From Oxalobacteraceae bacterium OTU3CAMAD1 (GTDB taxonomy: Bacteria; Pseudomonadota; Gammaproteobacteria; Burkholderiales; Burkholderiaceae_D), in contig CP099650.1 of NCBI GenBank assembly GCA_024123915.1, positions 620,001 to 684,000 on the forward strand: a stretch of DNA of 64,000 nt. The letters are read 5' to 3'. The notes under the pieces are model-generated. The model did no database searches. It was not told the DNA's origin and saw only the letters and a program-made list of their open reading frames with translations. How positions within the stretch are numbered: position 1 is the first letter of the stretch; each line of letters begins with the position of its first letter. The translations under genes were made by a program, and so were the position numbers. Shown here piece by piece: positions 1 through 11,759 of the stretch.

Positions 1-120
1 GGCGTGTCCGTGTCCGGCGCGACATTGGTGCGGCCGGACGGCGTCATCGGCTGGCGAAGCCTCCTTGGGCCAGATAAGGGCGGCGTCGAGAACCTGTATG
101 CCTCTCTCCTCCTCGGCTAA
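1..120 (+). CDS. FAD-dependent aromatic monooxygenase, C-terminal fragment
   Basis: Frame 1 is open from the window edge to a TAA at 118-120. The 39 visible residues include LVRPDGVIGWR, which resembles the C-terminal end of PheA/TfdB-type FAD-dependent aromatic hydroxylases, where an LVRPD-x-hydrophobic-WR motif is usual. The N-terminal FAD-binding and substrate domains lie outside the window, so the substrate cannot be judged. A perfect 10-bp hairpin follows 29 bases after the stop. The assignment rests on one short motif. Confidence 0.6.
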   Translation, partial: GVSVSGATLVRPDGVIGWRSLLGPDKGGVENLYASLLLG

Positions 121-148
121 GAGTTACCCCATATCGGTATGAGCCGAC

Positions 149-173
149 GCCCGATAGGTTTTTCCTATCGGGC
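149..173 (+). terminator. Hairpin after the monooxygenase fragment
   Basis: GCCCGATAGG (149-158) and CCTATCGGGC (164-173) form a perfect 10-bp stem with a TTTTT loop, 28 bases after the upstream stop codon. No U-tract follows, so it is not a canonical intrinsic terminator. Its position suggests transcription termination or 3'-end protection. Confidence 0.55.
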
Positions 174-183
174 TAATAGATTC

Positions 184-251
184 AAATTGCTTGCTATTAG
201 ATCGTACGCTATGTAAAGTACACACATCGGCGCGCTGCGAACGAAACAAGC
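184..251 (+). promoter_or_regulatory. Promoter-region block shared with the hydrolase at 57399
   Basis: This 68-base block upstream of the first DUF4148 gene aligns without gaps to 57267-57334, upstream of an alpha/beta hydrolase gene. A hand count gives about 48 of 68 matching positions. The best conserved parts are GCTTGCTAT, CACATCGGCG and CGAAACAAGC, all at identical spacing. It probably holds a shared promoter and operator; the regulator is unknown. Confidence 0.5.
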
Positions 252-337
252 TGCAAAAAGATCGCTAGCGATTAAATTGATAACGATTGAACGAATCCGC
301 AGCCCGCCACCATCCAAACACTTTTAGGAGACTTACC

Positions 338-715
338 ATGAAAAACGCCGCCATCGCCCTGACCATCGCCCTGCTGTCCTCCTCGGCCGTGTACGCCCAG
401 GAAGCTCCACAACTGACCCGTGCCCAGGTTATCGCAGAATACAAAGCCGCCGTCGCAGCAGGCTTGGCGCCGAACTCGGGTGAACTGTACGCCGGTTCCC
501 AACCAGAGGCTGTCTCGACCAAGACCCGTCAGGAAGTCCGCGCCGAACTGCGCCTGGCCCAGCAACGCGGCGAGATCGTCAGTGGCGAGCAATATCCGCA
601 GTTCGAGACCGAGTCCGCCGTGTCGAGCATCACCCGGGCGCAAGTGCGCGCCGAGCTGGCCGCCTACCTCAAGGCCAACCCGCATCCGGTCGGCGAAGTC
701 AGCCTGTATCTGTGA
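338..715 (+). CDS. DUF4148 secreted protein, copy 1
   Basis: This 125-residue protein has a Sec signal peptide ending near AVYA-QE (residues 1-20). It then carries repeated blocks of the form LTRAQVxAEYKAAVAAG and TRxEVRAELRLAQQRGEI, typical of DUF4148, a family of small exported proteins abundant in Burkholderiales and of unknown function. I chose the ATG at 338 because AGGAG lies 6 bases upstream and it places the signal peptide at the N terminus. The upstream in-frame start at 287 would add an implausible leader. A paralogue follows at 805. The upstream region shares a block with a distant hydrolase promoter. Confidence 0.88.
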   Translation: MKNAAIALTIALLSSSAVYAQEAPQLTRAQVIAEYKAAVAAGLAPNSGELYAGSQPEAVSTKTRQEVRAELRLAQQRGEIVSGEQYPQFETESAVSSITRAQVRAELAAYLKANPHPVGEVSLYL

Positions 716-804
716 TCACGTATCACAAATATATAGTGTGCGATCTAATCGATAGTTATTTGTAGCGCCAGTCAGCCACCCCAAACATTTTAAGGAGCCT
801 TACC

Positions 805-1176
805 ATGAAAAAAGTTGCCATCGCCCTCTCCCTCGCCCTGCTGGCATCCACTGTCGTGTACGCCCAGGAAGCTCCCCAGCTGACCCGTGCACAAGTCATC
901 GCAGAATACAAAGCCGCCGTCGCGGCGGGCCAGGCGCCGAACTCAGGCGAACTGTATGCAAGTTCCCTCCCGGAGGCCGTCTCGGCCAAAACCCGTGACG
1001 AAGTGCGCGCCGAGCTGCGCCTCGCCCAGCAACGCGGCGAGATCGCCAGCGGCGAACAGTATCCGCGCTTCGATACCGAACCCGTCGTGCCGGCCGTAAC
1101 CCGTGCGCAAGTTCGTGCCGAACTGGCCGCCTACCGTCAGGCCAACCCGCATCTGGTCGGCGAAGCCAGCCTGTAA
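805..1176 (+). CDS. DUF4148 secreted protein, copy 2
   Basis: This 123-residue protein is a close paralogue of the gene 89 bases upstream, with the same signal peptide plan (cleavage near VVYA-QE) and the same repeated TRAQV/AEL blocks. AAGGAG lies just upstream of the ATG. The two copies differ mainly by conservative substitutions, which points to tandem duplication. The intergenic region is long enough for its own promoter. Function is unknown for the family, which is predicted periplasmic or extracellular. Confidence 0.88.
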   Translation: MKKVAIALSLALLASTVVYAQEAPQLTRAQVIAEYKAAVAAGQAPNSGELYASSLPEAVSAKTRDEVRAELRLAQQRGEIASGEQYPRFDTEPVVPAVTRAQVRAELAAYRQANPHLVGEASL

Positions 1177-1215
1177 GCGCGGTCCATCCGTCGAACCCAC
1201 CTCTCGCCGCGCAGC

Positions 1216-1985
1216 TTACTGCCGCGAGGGCAGCGCATATCGCGCGAGGATGCGCGAGTAGCTCTGGTCCTTGCGCATCTCGATCAGCGCGCGGTTAAAG
1301 GCGTCGCGCAGGTCGCGGTCGCGGAAGCCGACCTTGAAGCCGGTGGTCGCGTCGAAAATGGCGTGGTAGTCGAGCGCTACCCGCGTGTTGAACTGGCGCC
1401 GAACTGCTTGCGGTACCACTCGAAGACTTGTTTGTCGACGACGATCACGTCGACCCGGCCGAACCAGAACATCTTGTTTTGGGCTTGCTGGTTGGAGGGC
1501 TGGAAGTAGTTGCTGGGGAAGCGGCCATCGGCGCCCGGCCGGTAGCGCGCTTCGAAGGCGGGACCCAGGTCGCGCCAGCCGTTTTGCCAGATGGCGAAGG
1601 TGTAGCGGTCCAGATCGGCAATCGTCTTGAGCACGATGTGGCGGTCCCGCCGCGAAATGGCGACGTTGTGGAAAGTGACGAACTCGTCGGAGAAATACAC
1701 GCCGCGTCCATCACTGCCGCGCACGCTCACGGCCAGGTCGACGCCGTCGCCCTCCCTGAACGGCAGCAGCCGCACATTGGGCGTCTCGCGAAAAATGACG
1801 TGGCGTCCGGCGCGCCGCAGCGCTTCGGTAACCACGTCCGCCTCGATTCCGCCGGCCTTGCCTTGCGCGTCGCGGAACGAGAACGGCGGCCGGTTGCCTT
1901 GGTAGACCGCCACGAGCTCGTCCGAGCTCGCGAGGGCGGTCAAGCTCACGAAGGCCAGGGTGCACAGTGCTGCCAGTCTTTTCAT
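1216..1985 (-). pseudogene. Frameshifted family 3 solute-binding protein
   Basis: Two overlapping reading frames together encode one periplasmic binding protein of the amino-acid (SBP_bac_3) type. The first begins MKRLAALC with a signal peptide ending near ALA-SS, and continues through the usual YQGNRPPFSF and GIEADVV segments to YRKQFGA, then hits a stop. The second continues from QFNTRVALDYHAIF to ALPSRQ. The switch lies near 1393-1400 and fits loss of one base. Without it the product would be about 256 residues, the normal family length. It is divergent from the molybdenum hydroxylase operon. It could be real decay or a sequencing error, since no homopolymer is present at the junction. Confidence 0.75.
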
Positions 1986-2111
1986 AATCCGCCAAGTGTT
2001 GCAATTTTGCATTGTGACAATTCGAGATTTTTCACGCCTAACCCCAATGGTACGATAATTCCTGGTGGCAATTCCGATATCGTCGCAGTCCGACTACAAG
2101 AGAACGGAATC

Positions 2112-4757
2112 ATGGGTATTACTCCAGAAGTGACACGTCGTACCTTTTTAAAAGTATTGGCCAGCGGCGCGACCGTCGGCTTGTCGGTGACCAGCCTGCC
2201 CGGCATGGCGATGAACGCCTCCCGGCCGCGTTTGACCGAGGTGCCGGCCTGGGCGCCCGAGCCGGGCCGGGCCCGATGGCGCATCGATGGCCTGCCCAAG
2301 GTGCTGGGGCAAAAAATCTACGCGCGCGATTTCAAGGCGCGCGACTTCAAAGACTGGCCGCAGAACGAGCAGTTCCTGTACGCGGTGCGCTGCGACCGCT
2401 ACGACCAGGTGGTCACCGGATACGACCTAAGCATGCTGCCCGCCGAGTTGCGTCCGGTGGCGGTGATCGACGACCAGGCGCTGATCGACAAAAAGCTCAA
2501 GCTGGCCGCCGGCAAGAACAGCCCGTTCCTGGCCAGCATCGGCAAGCCGGCCGACTTTTTCGGACAGCCGGTGGCGATGCTCATTTTCGCCGATTTCGAC
2601 GCCTACCGCCGCGCCGTCAAAATCCTGCAATTCAATCCAGACGTGATCAAGTACGGCGCCCCGGCCGTCATCGCGACCGGCGTGTACAAGCCGGTCACCA
2701 GCTATATTCGCGACGACGCCAAGAACTTCAACTACGTCTACACGCCAAACTACGTGTCGAACAAGGACGCGGTGGCCGCCGGCATCTCGGCGGCGATCGA
2801 CGGCAAGACCTGGCCTACCTTCACGCGCCAGTTCTACACGCAGACCATCGATCCGATGTTCATGGAGCCGGAGTCGGGCCTGGCGTGGTACGACCCGGCC
2901 ACCCGGCAGCTGAGCCTGGTGCTGGGTACGCAGTCGCCAAACGGCGACCTCGGTAACGCTGCCGATATCTTCGACGGCAGTGCCTACCCGGTCAAGGACA
3001 TCGATCTGCTGTCGTGCTATCCCGGCGGCGGTTTCGGTGGGCGCGATTCGTCGCTGTTTTCGATGTACCTGGCCCTGGCGGCGCCGTTCTCGAGCGGCCC
3101 GCTGCGCTGGGCGCAAAGCCGCTTCGAGCAGTTCCAGGTCGGCCTGAAACGGTGCGAGACGGATTTCAGCGAAACCCTGGCGGTGGACGTCAACGGCAAG
3201 ATCCAGGCGCTGCGCTGCGATTTCACCCTGAATGGCGGCGACCAGATGAACCTGACGCCGTTCGTGGCGCAATTGGCCGCGCTCAGCTCCATGAGCTGCT
3301 ACAACATCCCGCGTGCGATCGCCAACGCCAGGTCGAGGCAAACGCCGCAACTGATGGGCGGTTCGCAGCGCGGCTTCGGCGGGCCGCAGGCCTTCATGGC
3401 GATCGAGACCTTGCTCGACGAGGCGTCGCAGGCGCTCAACATCGACCCCTTCGAACTGCGCCGGCGCAACCTGCTGGGCAAGGGCCGTGGCGCCACCGTG
3501 TCGGGCGCGCCGATCCTGCAGGACCTGCAACTGGAGGAGATGTTGCAGCGCCTGGAGCGCCATCCCCTGTGGCAAAACCGCAAGCTGACGCAGCAGGCCA
3601 GGCAGCGCCAGGGATTGCTGTACGGCGTAGGTTTCGCGCTGTCGAACGAGGCCTACGGCACCTCCGGCGACGGCATGTTCGGCGCCGTGCAGATCGAGCC
3701 GACCGGCACCATCACCATCTACACCCCCTACATAGACATGGGCAACGGCGCCGCCACCGCGCTGGGCCTGGCGCCGGCATCCTACCTTGGACGCAACGCC
3801 AACAGCATCAACATGGGCGAGACCCAGCTGTTCGATTCGTTGAACCTGACCACCACCTTGCCCGACCCGCCCGCGCCGGTGCCGCAGAACTACGTGCTCA
3901 AGGCGTCCGGCTCGGCCAGCGCCTGCTTGGGCGCCTTCTACCAGTACCACGTGGTGGAGCAGGCGGGGCTGGCGCTGGTTTTGCAGACCTTGCTGCCGGC
4001 GGCCAACGCCATTTGGCGTAGGGAGGTGCCGGCCGCCGCGCTGAGCTGGAAGGACAACCGGCTGCATGCGGAGGGCATGTCGTCCCTGCCGTGGTCGGCG
4101 CTGGTCAAGCAGGCCACGCGCATGCGGCTGCCGATGGTGGCGGTGGTGCACGCCAGCTATGTGGGCGGCTTCGCCACGGCGCCGTTCACCTTCCGCAGCG
4201 GTGCCACGACCTTGCCGCTCGATTATGTCGCCATGGGTCTCACGGTCGATACCTTGCAGCCGATACCGCGCGGCCAGGTGGCCAATCCGCCATCGATCAA
4301 TTTCAGGTTCGGCCGCACCACCTACGCGCCTTGCGGTTCGCTGGTGGCGGCCACGATCGAGCCGCGCACCGGCGTGATCGCGGTCGAGTCGGTGGTGTCG
4401 GTGCTCAGCGCCGGCGTCCAGCATTGCCCGCAAATGGTGTCCGGCCAGTCGCAGGGGGCGATCGCGATGGCGCTGGGGAACGTGTTGCTCGAGCATTGTC
4501 CGAACGACCGCACCGGGCCGGGCAACGGCACCTGGAACCTGAACCGCTACGCCATCGCGCGCTCGACCGATATTCCGCAGCAGGAATTGATCGTGCTGCC
4601 GCCGGCGCCGGGCGAGACCACCGCGCGCGGCATCGCCGAGGCGGTGATGTGCCCGATCGGTCCTTCCATCCTGAACGCGCTGGCGATGGCCACCGGCGGT
4701 AAACGCTATACGACGACGCCGGTCACCGCGCGCGCCGTCCTGGAGTCCCTGAAATGA
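2112..4757 (+). CDS. Molybdopterin-binding large subunit, xanthine dehydrogenase / IorB family
   Basis: This 881-residue catalytic subunit of a molybdenum hydroxylase starts MGITPEVTRRTFLKVL, a twin-arginine signal, so the folded complex is probably exported to the periplasm. A hammerhead-like region (about 50-180) is followed by Mo-cofactor regions. Visible motifs include GGGFGGRDSS (about 305-315), QRGFGGPQAF (about 420) and a C-terminal GIAEAV segment, where the family carries its catalytic glutamate. The next two genes overlap by 4 bases each and encode the [2Fe-2S] subunit and a diheme cytochrome. This layout resembles isoquinoline, nicotinate and aldehyde oxidoreductases of Proteobacteria. 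The substrate cannot be read from sequence. The long upstream in-frame extension lacks a plausible start and was rejected. Confidence 0.88.
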   Translation: MGITPEVTRRTFLKVLASGATVGLSVTSLPGMAMNASRPRLTEVPAWAPEPGRARWRIDGLPKVLGQKIYARDFKARDFKDWPQNEQFLYAVRCDRYDQVVTGYDLSMLPAELRPVAVIDDQALIDKKLKLAAGKNSPFLASIGKPADFFGQPVAMLIFADFDAYRRAVKILQFNPDVIKYGAPAVIATGVYKPVTSYIRDDAKNFNYVYTPNYVSNKDAVAAGISAAIDGKTWPTFTRQFYTQTIDPMFMEPESGLAWYDPATRQLSLVLGTQSPNGDLGNAADIFDGSAYPVKDIDLLSCYPGGGFGGRDSSLFSMYLALAAPFSSGPLRWAQSRFEQFQVGLKRCETDFSETLAVDVNGKIQALRCDFTLNGGDQMNLTPFVAQLAALSSMSCYNIPRAIANARSRQTPQLMGGSQRGFGGPQAFMAIETLLDEASQALNIDPFELRRRNLLGKGRGATVSGAPILQDLQLEEMLQRLERHPLWQNRKLTQQARQRQGLLYGVGFALSNEAYGTSGDGMFGAVQIEPTGTITIYTPYIDMGNGAATALGLAPASYLGRNANSINMGETQLFDSLNLTTTLPDPPAPVPQNYVLKASGSASACLGAFYQYHVVEQAGLALVLQTLLPAANAIWRREVPAAALSWKDNRLHAEGMSSLPWSALVKQATRMRLPMVAVVHASYVGGFATAPFTFRSGATTLPLDYVAMGLTVDTLQPIPRGQVANPPSINFRFGRTTYAPCGSLVAATIEPRTGVIAVESVVSVLSAGVQHCPQMVSGQSQGAIAMALGNVLLEHCPNDRTGPGNGTWNLNRYAIARSTDIPQQELIVLPPAPGETTARGIAEAVMCPIGPSILNALAMATGGKRYTTTPVTARAVLESLK

Positions 4758-5281
4758 CACAGCCCATCCGTTTTCACATCAACGACAAACCCGTGCAGGC
4801 CGAGGCGGGCGACGCCGACATGGCGCTGATCGATTTTCTGCACGAGCGCCAGGACCTGACCGGCACCAAATTCTGTTGCGGCATCGGCGTGTGCCGCGCC
4901 TGCACCGTCGCCACCCGCGAGAAGGGGGACGGCGTGTTGGAAAAAACGCTGTCCTGCTCCACGCCCGTCAGCGCGGTCGAGAACATGTCTATCTACACGG
5001 TCGAAAGCCTGGGCTCGGAACAGGCGCTGGCGCCGTTGCAGCAAGCCTTCCTGGAGAATTTCTCGTTCCAGTGCGGCTACTGTGCGCCCGGATTTTTGAT
5101 GGCGGCGACGGCCATGCTGTCGCACCTGAAGCGCGCGCCGGTACCGGCCTCGCAGCTCGACGCCGTCATGGAAACCTGGGTCGGCGGCAATCTGTGCCGC
5201 TGCACCGGCTACGTGCGCTACATGGAGGCGATCCGCAAGGTGGCCTTGCCCTACACGCTGGGTGGCGGGGTGGCGTTATGA
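4754..5281 (+). CDS. [2Fe-2S] small subunit of molybdenum hydroxylase
   Basis: This 175-residue protein carries both clusters expected of a CoxS/IorA-type small subunit. An N-terminal plant-ferredoxin cluster shows CCGIGVCRAC, and a C-terminal cluster domain shows CGYCAPGF followed by GNLCRCTGY. It passes electrons from the molybdenum site of the upstream subunit to an acceptor, most likely the cytochrome encoded next. It overlaps the upstream stop by ATGA and has no signal peptide, so it would be exported in complex with the Tat-tagged large subunit. Confidence 0.93.
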   Translation: MTQPIRFHINDKPVQAEAGDADMALIDFLHERQDLTGTKFCCGIGVCRACTVATREKGDGVLEKTLSCSTPVSAVENMSIYTVESLGSEQALAPLQQAFLENFSFQCGYCAPGFLMAATAMLSHLKRAPVPASQLDAVMETWVGGNLCRCTGYVRYMEAIRKVALPYTLGGGVAL

Positions 5282-6288
5282 GCCTGCCTTCACTGCTGTC
5301 ATTGATTCCCGCCCTGCTGCTGGCGGCCACGGTGGGCATGGCGCAGGCCGCGCCCAAGGCCGCCGTCAGCAAATACAGCAAGCAAAGCGCCGTCGAGTAC
5401 GGCCAGGTGTGCGCCGACATGATCGGGCAGATCCCCGCCTTCAACTGTCTGGACGGCACCATCGTGCCGATCACCGTCGATGGCAAGACTCCGGCGGAAT
5501 ACAAGCCCGGCATGACTTGCGACCGGCCGGCGCTGCTGCCGTATCCGGACGGCTCGTTCGGCCAGTGCACGCCGTATTCCCGCTTACTGAATCTGTCCTA
5601 CGGCAAGACGCAGATCTCGGCCATGTGCCGGCGCGAACAGTTGCGCGAGCCGAACAGCAAGTTCTTCGACGAGGTCGACATCGTCGCCCACAACGTCGAC
5701 ACCGGCGACACCTGCTGGTTCCATGCCGAGGGCAAGCCGGGCCAGAAGACCGGTTTCGACGCGTCGCGCGTGCCGCCGCCCAACGAAAAGGCGCCGCCAC
5801 CGCAGCGCATCTCCGCCGGCCAGTTCTGGTGGGCGCCGGCGGCCACCGCGTCGAAAAACTGTTTGAGCTGCCACGACGCAGACCCCTTCATGTACAGCCC
5901 GTGGATCGGCCAGCTCAAGTATTTGCTGCCGGCCGATCCGCTGGGCCGCTACAGCAACATCGGCAAGGAATTCGCGCAGTGGCATTCGAACAGCATCAGC
6001 ACGCGCGACAACACCTGCGTCGGCTGCCACCGCATCGGCGACCAGGCCAGCTGCTCGCAATTCGTGCCGATGGCGGCCGGCAGGATACCGGCCAAGGACG
6101 GCAACGCGCTGGCCAACAGCTATCCGCTGAGCCACTGGATGCCGGTCAACAACGATCAAAGCAAGGAGTTCTGGGAGCAGGCCAATCTCGAATCGCTGAA
6201 CCAGTTGCTGACATGCTGCGCCGATCCGAAGAACCCAATCTGCACGATCAAGCCCATCGTCACGCCGCCCAAAGTCGGCAAACGTTAA
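5278..6288 (+). CDS. Diheme c-type cytochrome, electron acceptor of the molybdenum hydroxylase
   Basis: This 336-residue protein begins at an ATGA overlap with the [2Fe-2S] subunit. It has a Sec signal peptide ending near AQA-AP and two heme-binding motifs, CLSCH (about 200) and CVGCH (about 247). Extra cysteines near both ends could form disulphides. The tight coupling indicates that it accepts electrons from the hydroxylase in the periplasm and passes them to the respiratory chain. The usual cytochrome partners in such systems are triheme proteins or cytochrome domains fused to the large subunit. This one looks different and I cannot place it in a named family. Confidence 0.8.
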   Translation: MSLPSLLSLIPALLLAATVGMAQAAPKAAVSKYSKQSAVEYGQVCADMIGQIPAFNCLDGTIVPITVDGKTPAEYKPGMTCDRPALLPYPDGSFGQCTPYSRLLNLSYGKTQISAMCRREQLREPNSKFFDEVDIVAHNVDTGDTCWFHAEGKPGQKTGFDASRVPPPNEKAPPPQRISAGQFWWAPAATASKNCLSCHDADPFMYSPWIGQLKYLLPADPLGRYSNIGKEFAQWHSNSISTRDNTCVGCHRIGDQASCSQFVPMAAGRIPAKDGNALANSYPLSHWMPVNNDQSKEFWEQANLESLNQLLTCCADPKNPICTIKPIVTPPKVGKR

Positions 6289-6304
6289 TTCGAAACACGT
6301 AAAG

Positions 6305-6369
6305 ACACGTAGGGCGGATTAGCGAAGCGTAATCGGCCAATGCGTGAGTCTCGACGGCTCATGCGTTGG
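6305..6369. repeat. Half copy of a palindromic intergenic repeat plus adjacent hairpin
   Basis: The stretch GACACGTAGGGCGGATTAGC through AATCGGCCA (about 6304-6339) repeats almost exactly the left arm of the 116-base inverted repeat at 25484-25599. Here the right arm is missing. Instead, CCAATGCGTGAG (6337-6348) and CTCATGCGTTGG (6358-6369) form a second imperfect hairpin. It lies in the gap after the cytochrome gene and may serve as a terminator. Confidence 0.7.
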
Positions 6370-6504
6370 CTCTATCTTTCTATGCCATCTGCGATCGCGG
6401 ACCAGGCACATCGAAAATTTAGCCCCACGGGAAAGCGGGTAACCCTCAGTGGCCAAAGCCCCCCCATTTTCGACCTTTGCAGTAACTATCCAGACAGGAG
6501 TGAT

Positions 6505-7191
6505 ATGTTTAATGAGTACCTTTTTGGCAGGATGTATTTGGACGTAGAGTATGCGATGCTTCACATGCTGATTTCGGCTGGCGGCGGGGCCTGCGTCGTG
6601 TTTTACTATTGCTGTCGCCTTGGGAGTAACGATATTGAGCTTCGCCGGCGCTATCGCAAATTGACCTTTGTAGCGGAGTGTTTTGGCACATTTGCGTTGC
6701 TCGGCGTTGCCACCTTCTTTGGACACTCCCTGATCACACATAACAAGAACACCCTGAATGCAAATCGTGAAGCCCTCGTTACGCAGGCCGCCACGCTTTC
6801 GAATCAGATCCAAAAGAAATATTGCTCAAAGCTCGCTGCGGATGGTATAGCGCTAGCGTTTAAAGAAAACCAAGCCCCTCTTTGTCAGGCTACAAAGTTG
6901 CAGGGAAGGGAATACGACGATGTCAGTATTGTTAACCAGAAGATACATCAACTCGAACAAATGTCTGTACTGACTGTTCCGGTTCCCCTGATGCTCAAGC
7001 TAGACGAATTGAAGTCGGATTTGCAAAAGCTCGCGCACGCACTGAACGGGCTAACTAAGCACGATCCAAGGCTGATATTGACGACGACTAATCCTGCCTT
7101 AGTCCTGCTGGCGCTCCTTAGCGCTATCGTAACGACCTCGATAAAGACCGGAAAAGCGGGGCACGAATGGTTCGCCAATAGGAAAAAGTGA
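6505..7191 (+). CDS. Orphan membrane protein, unknown function
   Basis: This 228-residue protein starts at the ATG at 6505, with AGGAG four bases upstream. Three hydrophobic segments are visible: about residues 17-36, 56-76 and 195-217. Between the second and third lies a polar, partly helical region with two cysteines. Its base composition is clearly richer in A and T than its neighbours, and codons such as AAA, ATA and TTG are frequent, which suggests horizontal acquisition. It stands alone between an operon end and a kinase operon, next to a repeated element. No family was recognised. Confidence 0.65.
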   Translation: MFNEYLFGRMYLDVEYAMLHMLISAGGGACVVFYYCCRLGSNDIELRRRYRKLTFVAECFGTFALLGVATFFGHSLITHNKNTLNANREALVTQAATLSNQIQKKYCSKLAADGIALAFKENQAPLCQATKLQGREYDDVSIVNQKIHQLEQMSVLTVPVPLMLKLDELKSDLQKLAHALNGLTKHDPRLILTTTNPALVLLALLSAIVTTSIKTGKAGHEWFANRKK

Positions 7192-7368
7192 ACCGCCCGT
7201 GCGTTGGCGGTGTGGTCTGGGAATTTTAGTCGCCGGTGGCTGCTGGGTCCAGGCAGCAACATGTGCCTCGGGACTATGTTATTTCCCCCGCGCACGGTTG
7301 GAATGGCGGTCTGGTCAAGCTTGTATTTGAGATAAACTCTTGCTTCTCAAGTTATCTTGGTCCGCGCC

Positions 7369-10920
<3,552 letters not shown>

Positions 10921-10938
10921 TGAAGCGGAGGACCACGC

Positions 10939-11757
10939 ATGCAACATAGCGACACCGACATCGAGCTCAAAGTGTTGATGGAAGCCATCTACATGAAGTA
11001 CAGCTACGATTTCCGCGACTACACCGGCGCCTCGCAAAAGCGCCGCGTGCTGCATGCGCTCAAGGAAATGAATTGCGCCAGCATCTCGGCGCTGCAGGCG
11101 CGCATCATGCACGAGCCTGCCGCGTTCAGCCAGCTGCTGCAATACCTGACGATCCCGGTGACGTCGATGTTCCGCGACCCCAGCTATTTCAAGGCGCTGC
11201 GCGAGCAGGCCGTGCCCGTGCTGCGCACCTATCCGTCGCTGAAGATCTGGATCGCCGGCTGCAGCACCGGCGAAGAGGTGGTGTCGATGGCCATCCTGCT
11301 CAAGGAGGAGGGTTTGCTCGAGCGCAGCATGATCTACGCCACCGACATCAATCCGCAGTCGCTGGAGAAGGCGCGCAAGGGCGTGTTTCCGCTCGACGCC
11401 ATGCGCGAATACACGGCCAACTACCAGGCCGCCGGCGGCACGCGCAGTTTTTCCGACTACTACACGGCGGCCTATAATGCTGCCCTGTTCGACAGTTCGC
11501 TGTGCGAGAACGTCACCTACGCCGACCACAGCCTGGCGACCGACGCCGTGTTCGCCGAGACCCATTTGATCAGCTGCCGCAACGTCATGATTTATTTTAA
11601 GAAGAGGCTGCAGGAGCGCGCGTTCGGGCTGTTCCACGAATCGCTGTGCCATCGTGGGTTTCTCGGCCTCGGCAGCAAGGAGAGCATCGACTTTTCCGCC
11701 TACGCGCCCAGTTTCGAGCCGGTGCAAAAGCGCGAGCGCTTGTTCAGGAAGCGTTAG
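10939..11757 (+). CDS. CheR-type protein-glutamate methyltransferase
   Basis: This 272-residue protein contains the CheR N-terminal helical region, the SAM-binding segment IAGCSTGEEV (about 97-106), and the conserved LISCRNVMIYF motif (about 211-221). It is expected to transfer methyl groups from S-adenosylmethionine to glutamate side chains. No chemoreceptor, CheA or CheW is encoded beside it. It is embedded between a hybrid kinase and a CheB-like gene, so the substrate may be a kinase coiled coil rather than a chemoreceptor; this is an inference. Spacing is 18 bases from the upstream stop and 2 bases to the next start. Confidence 0.9.
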   Translation: MQHSDTDIELKVLMEAIYMKYSYDFRDYTGASQKRRVLHALKEMNCASISALQARIMHEPAAFSQLLQYLTIPVTSMFRDPSYFKALREQAVPVLRTYPSLKIWIAGCSTGEEVVSMAILLKEEGLLERSMIYATDINPQSLEKARKGVFPLDAMREYTANYQAAGGTRSFSDYYTAAYNAALFDSSLCENVTYADHSLATDAVFAETHLISCRNVMIYFKKRLQERAFGLFHESLCHRGFLGLGSKESIDFSAYAPSFEPVQKRERLFRKR

Positions 11758-11759
11758 CA

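Noticed and set aside
2427..4760. A 777-codon open frame on the minus strand, opposite the molybdenum subunit
   Set aside because: Arg/His/Gln-rich shadow without motifs.
6319..6813. A 164-codon minus-strand frame over the orphan membrane gene
   Set aside because: The plus-strand gene has a good ribosome-binding site and membrane segments; the minus-strand frame has neither.
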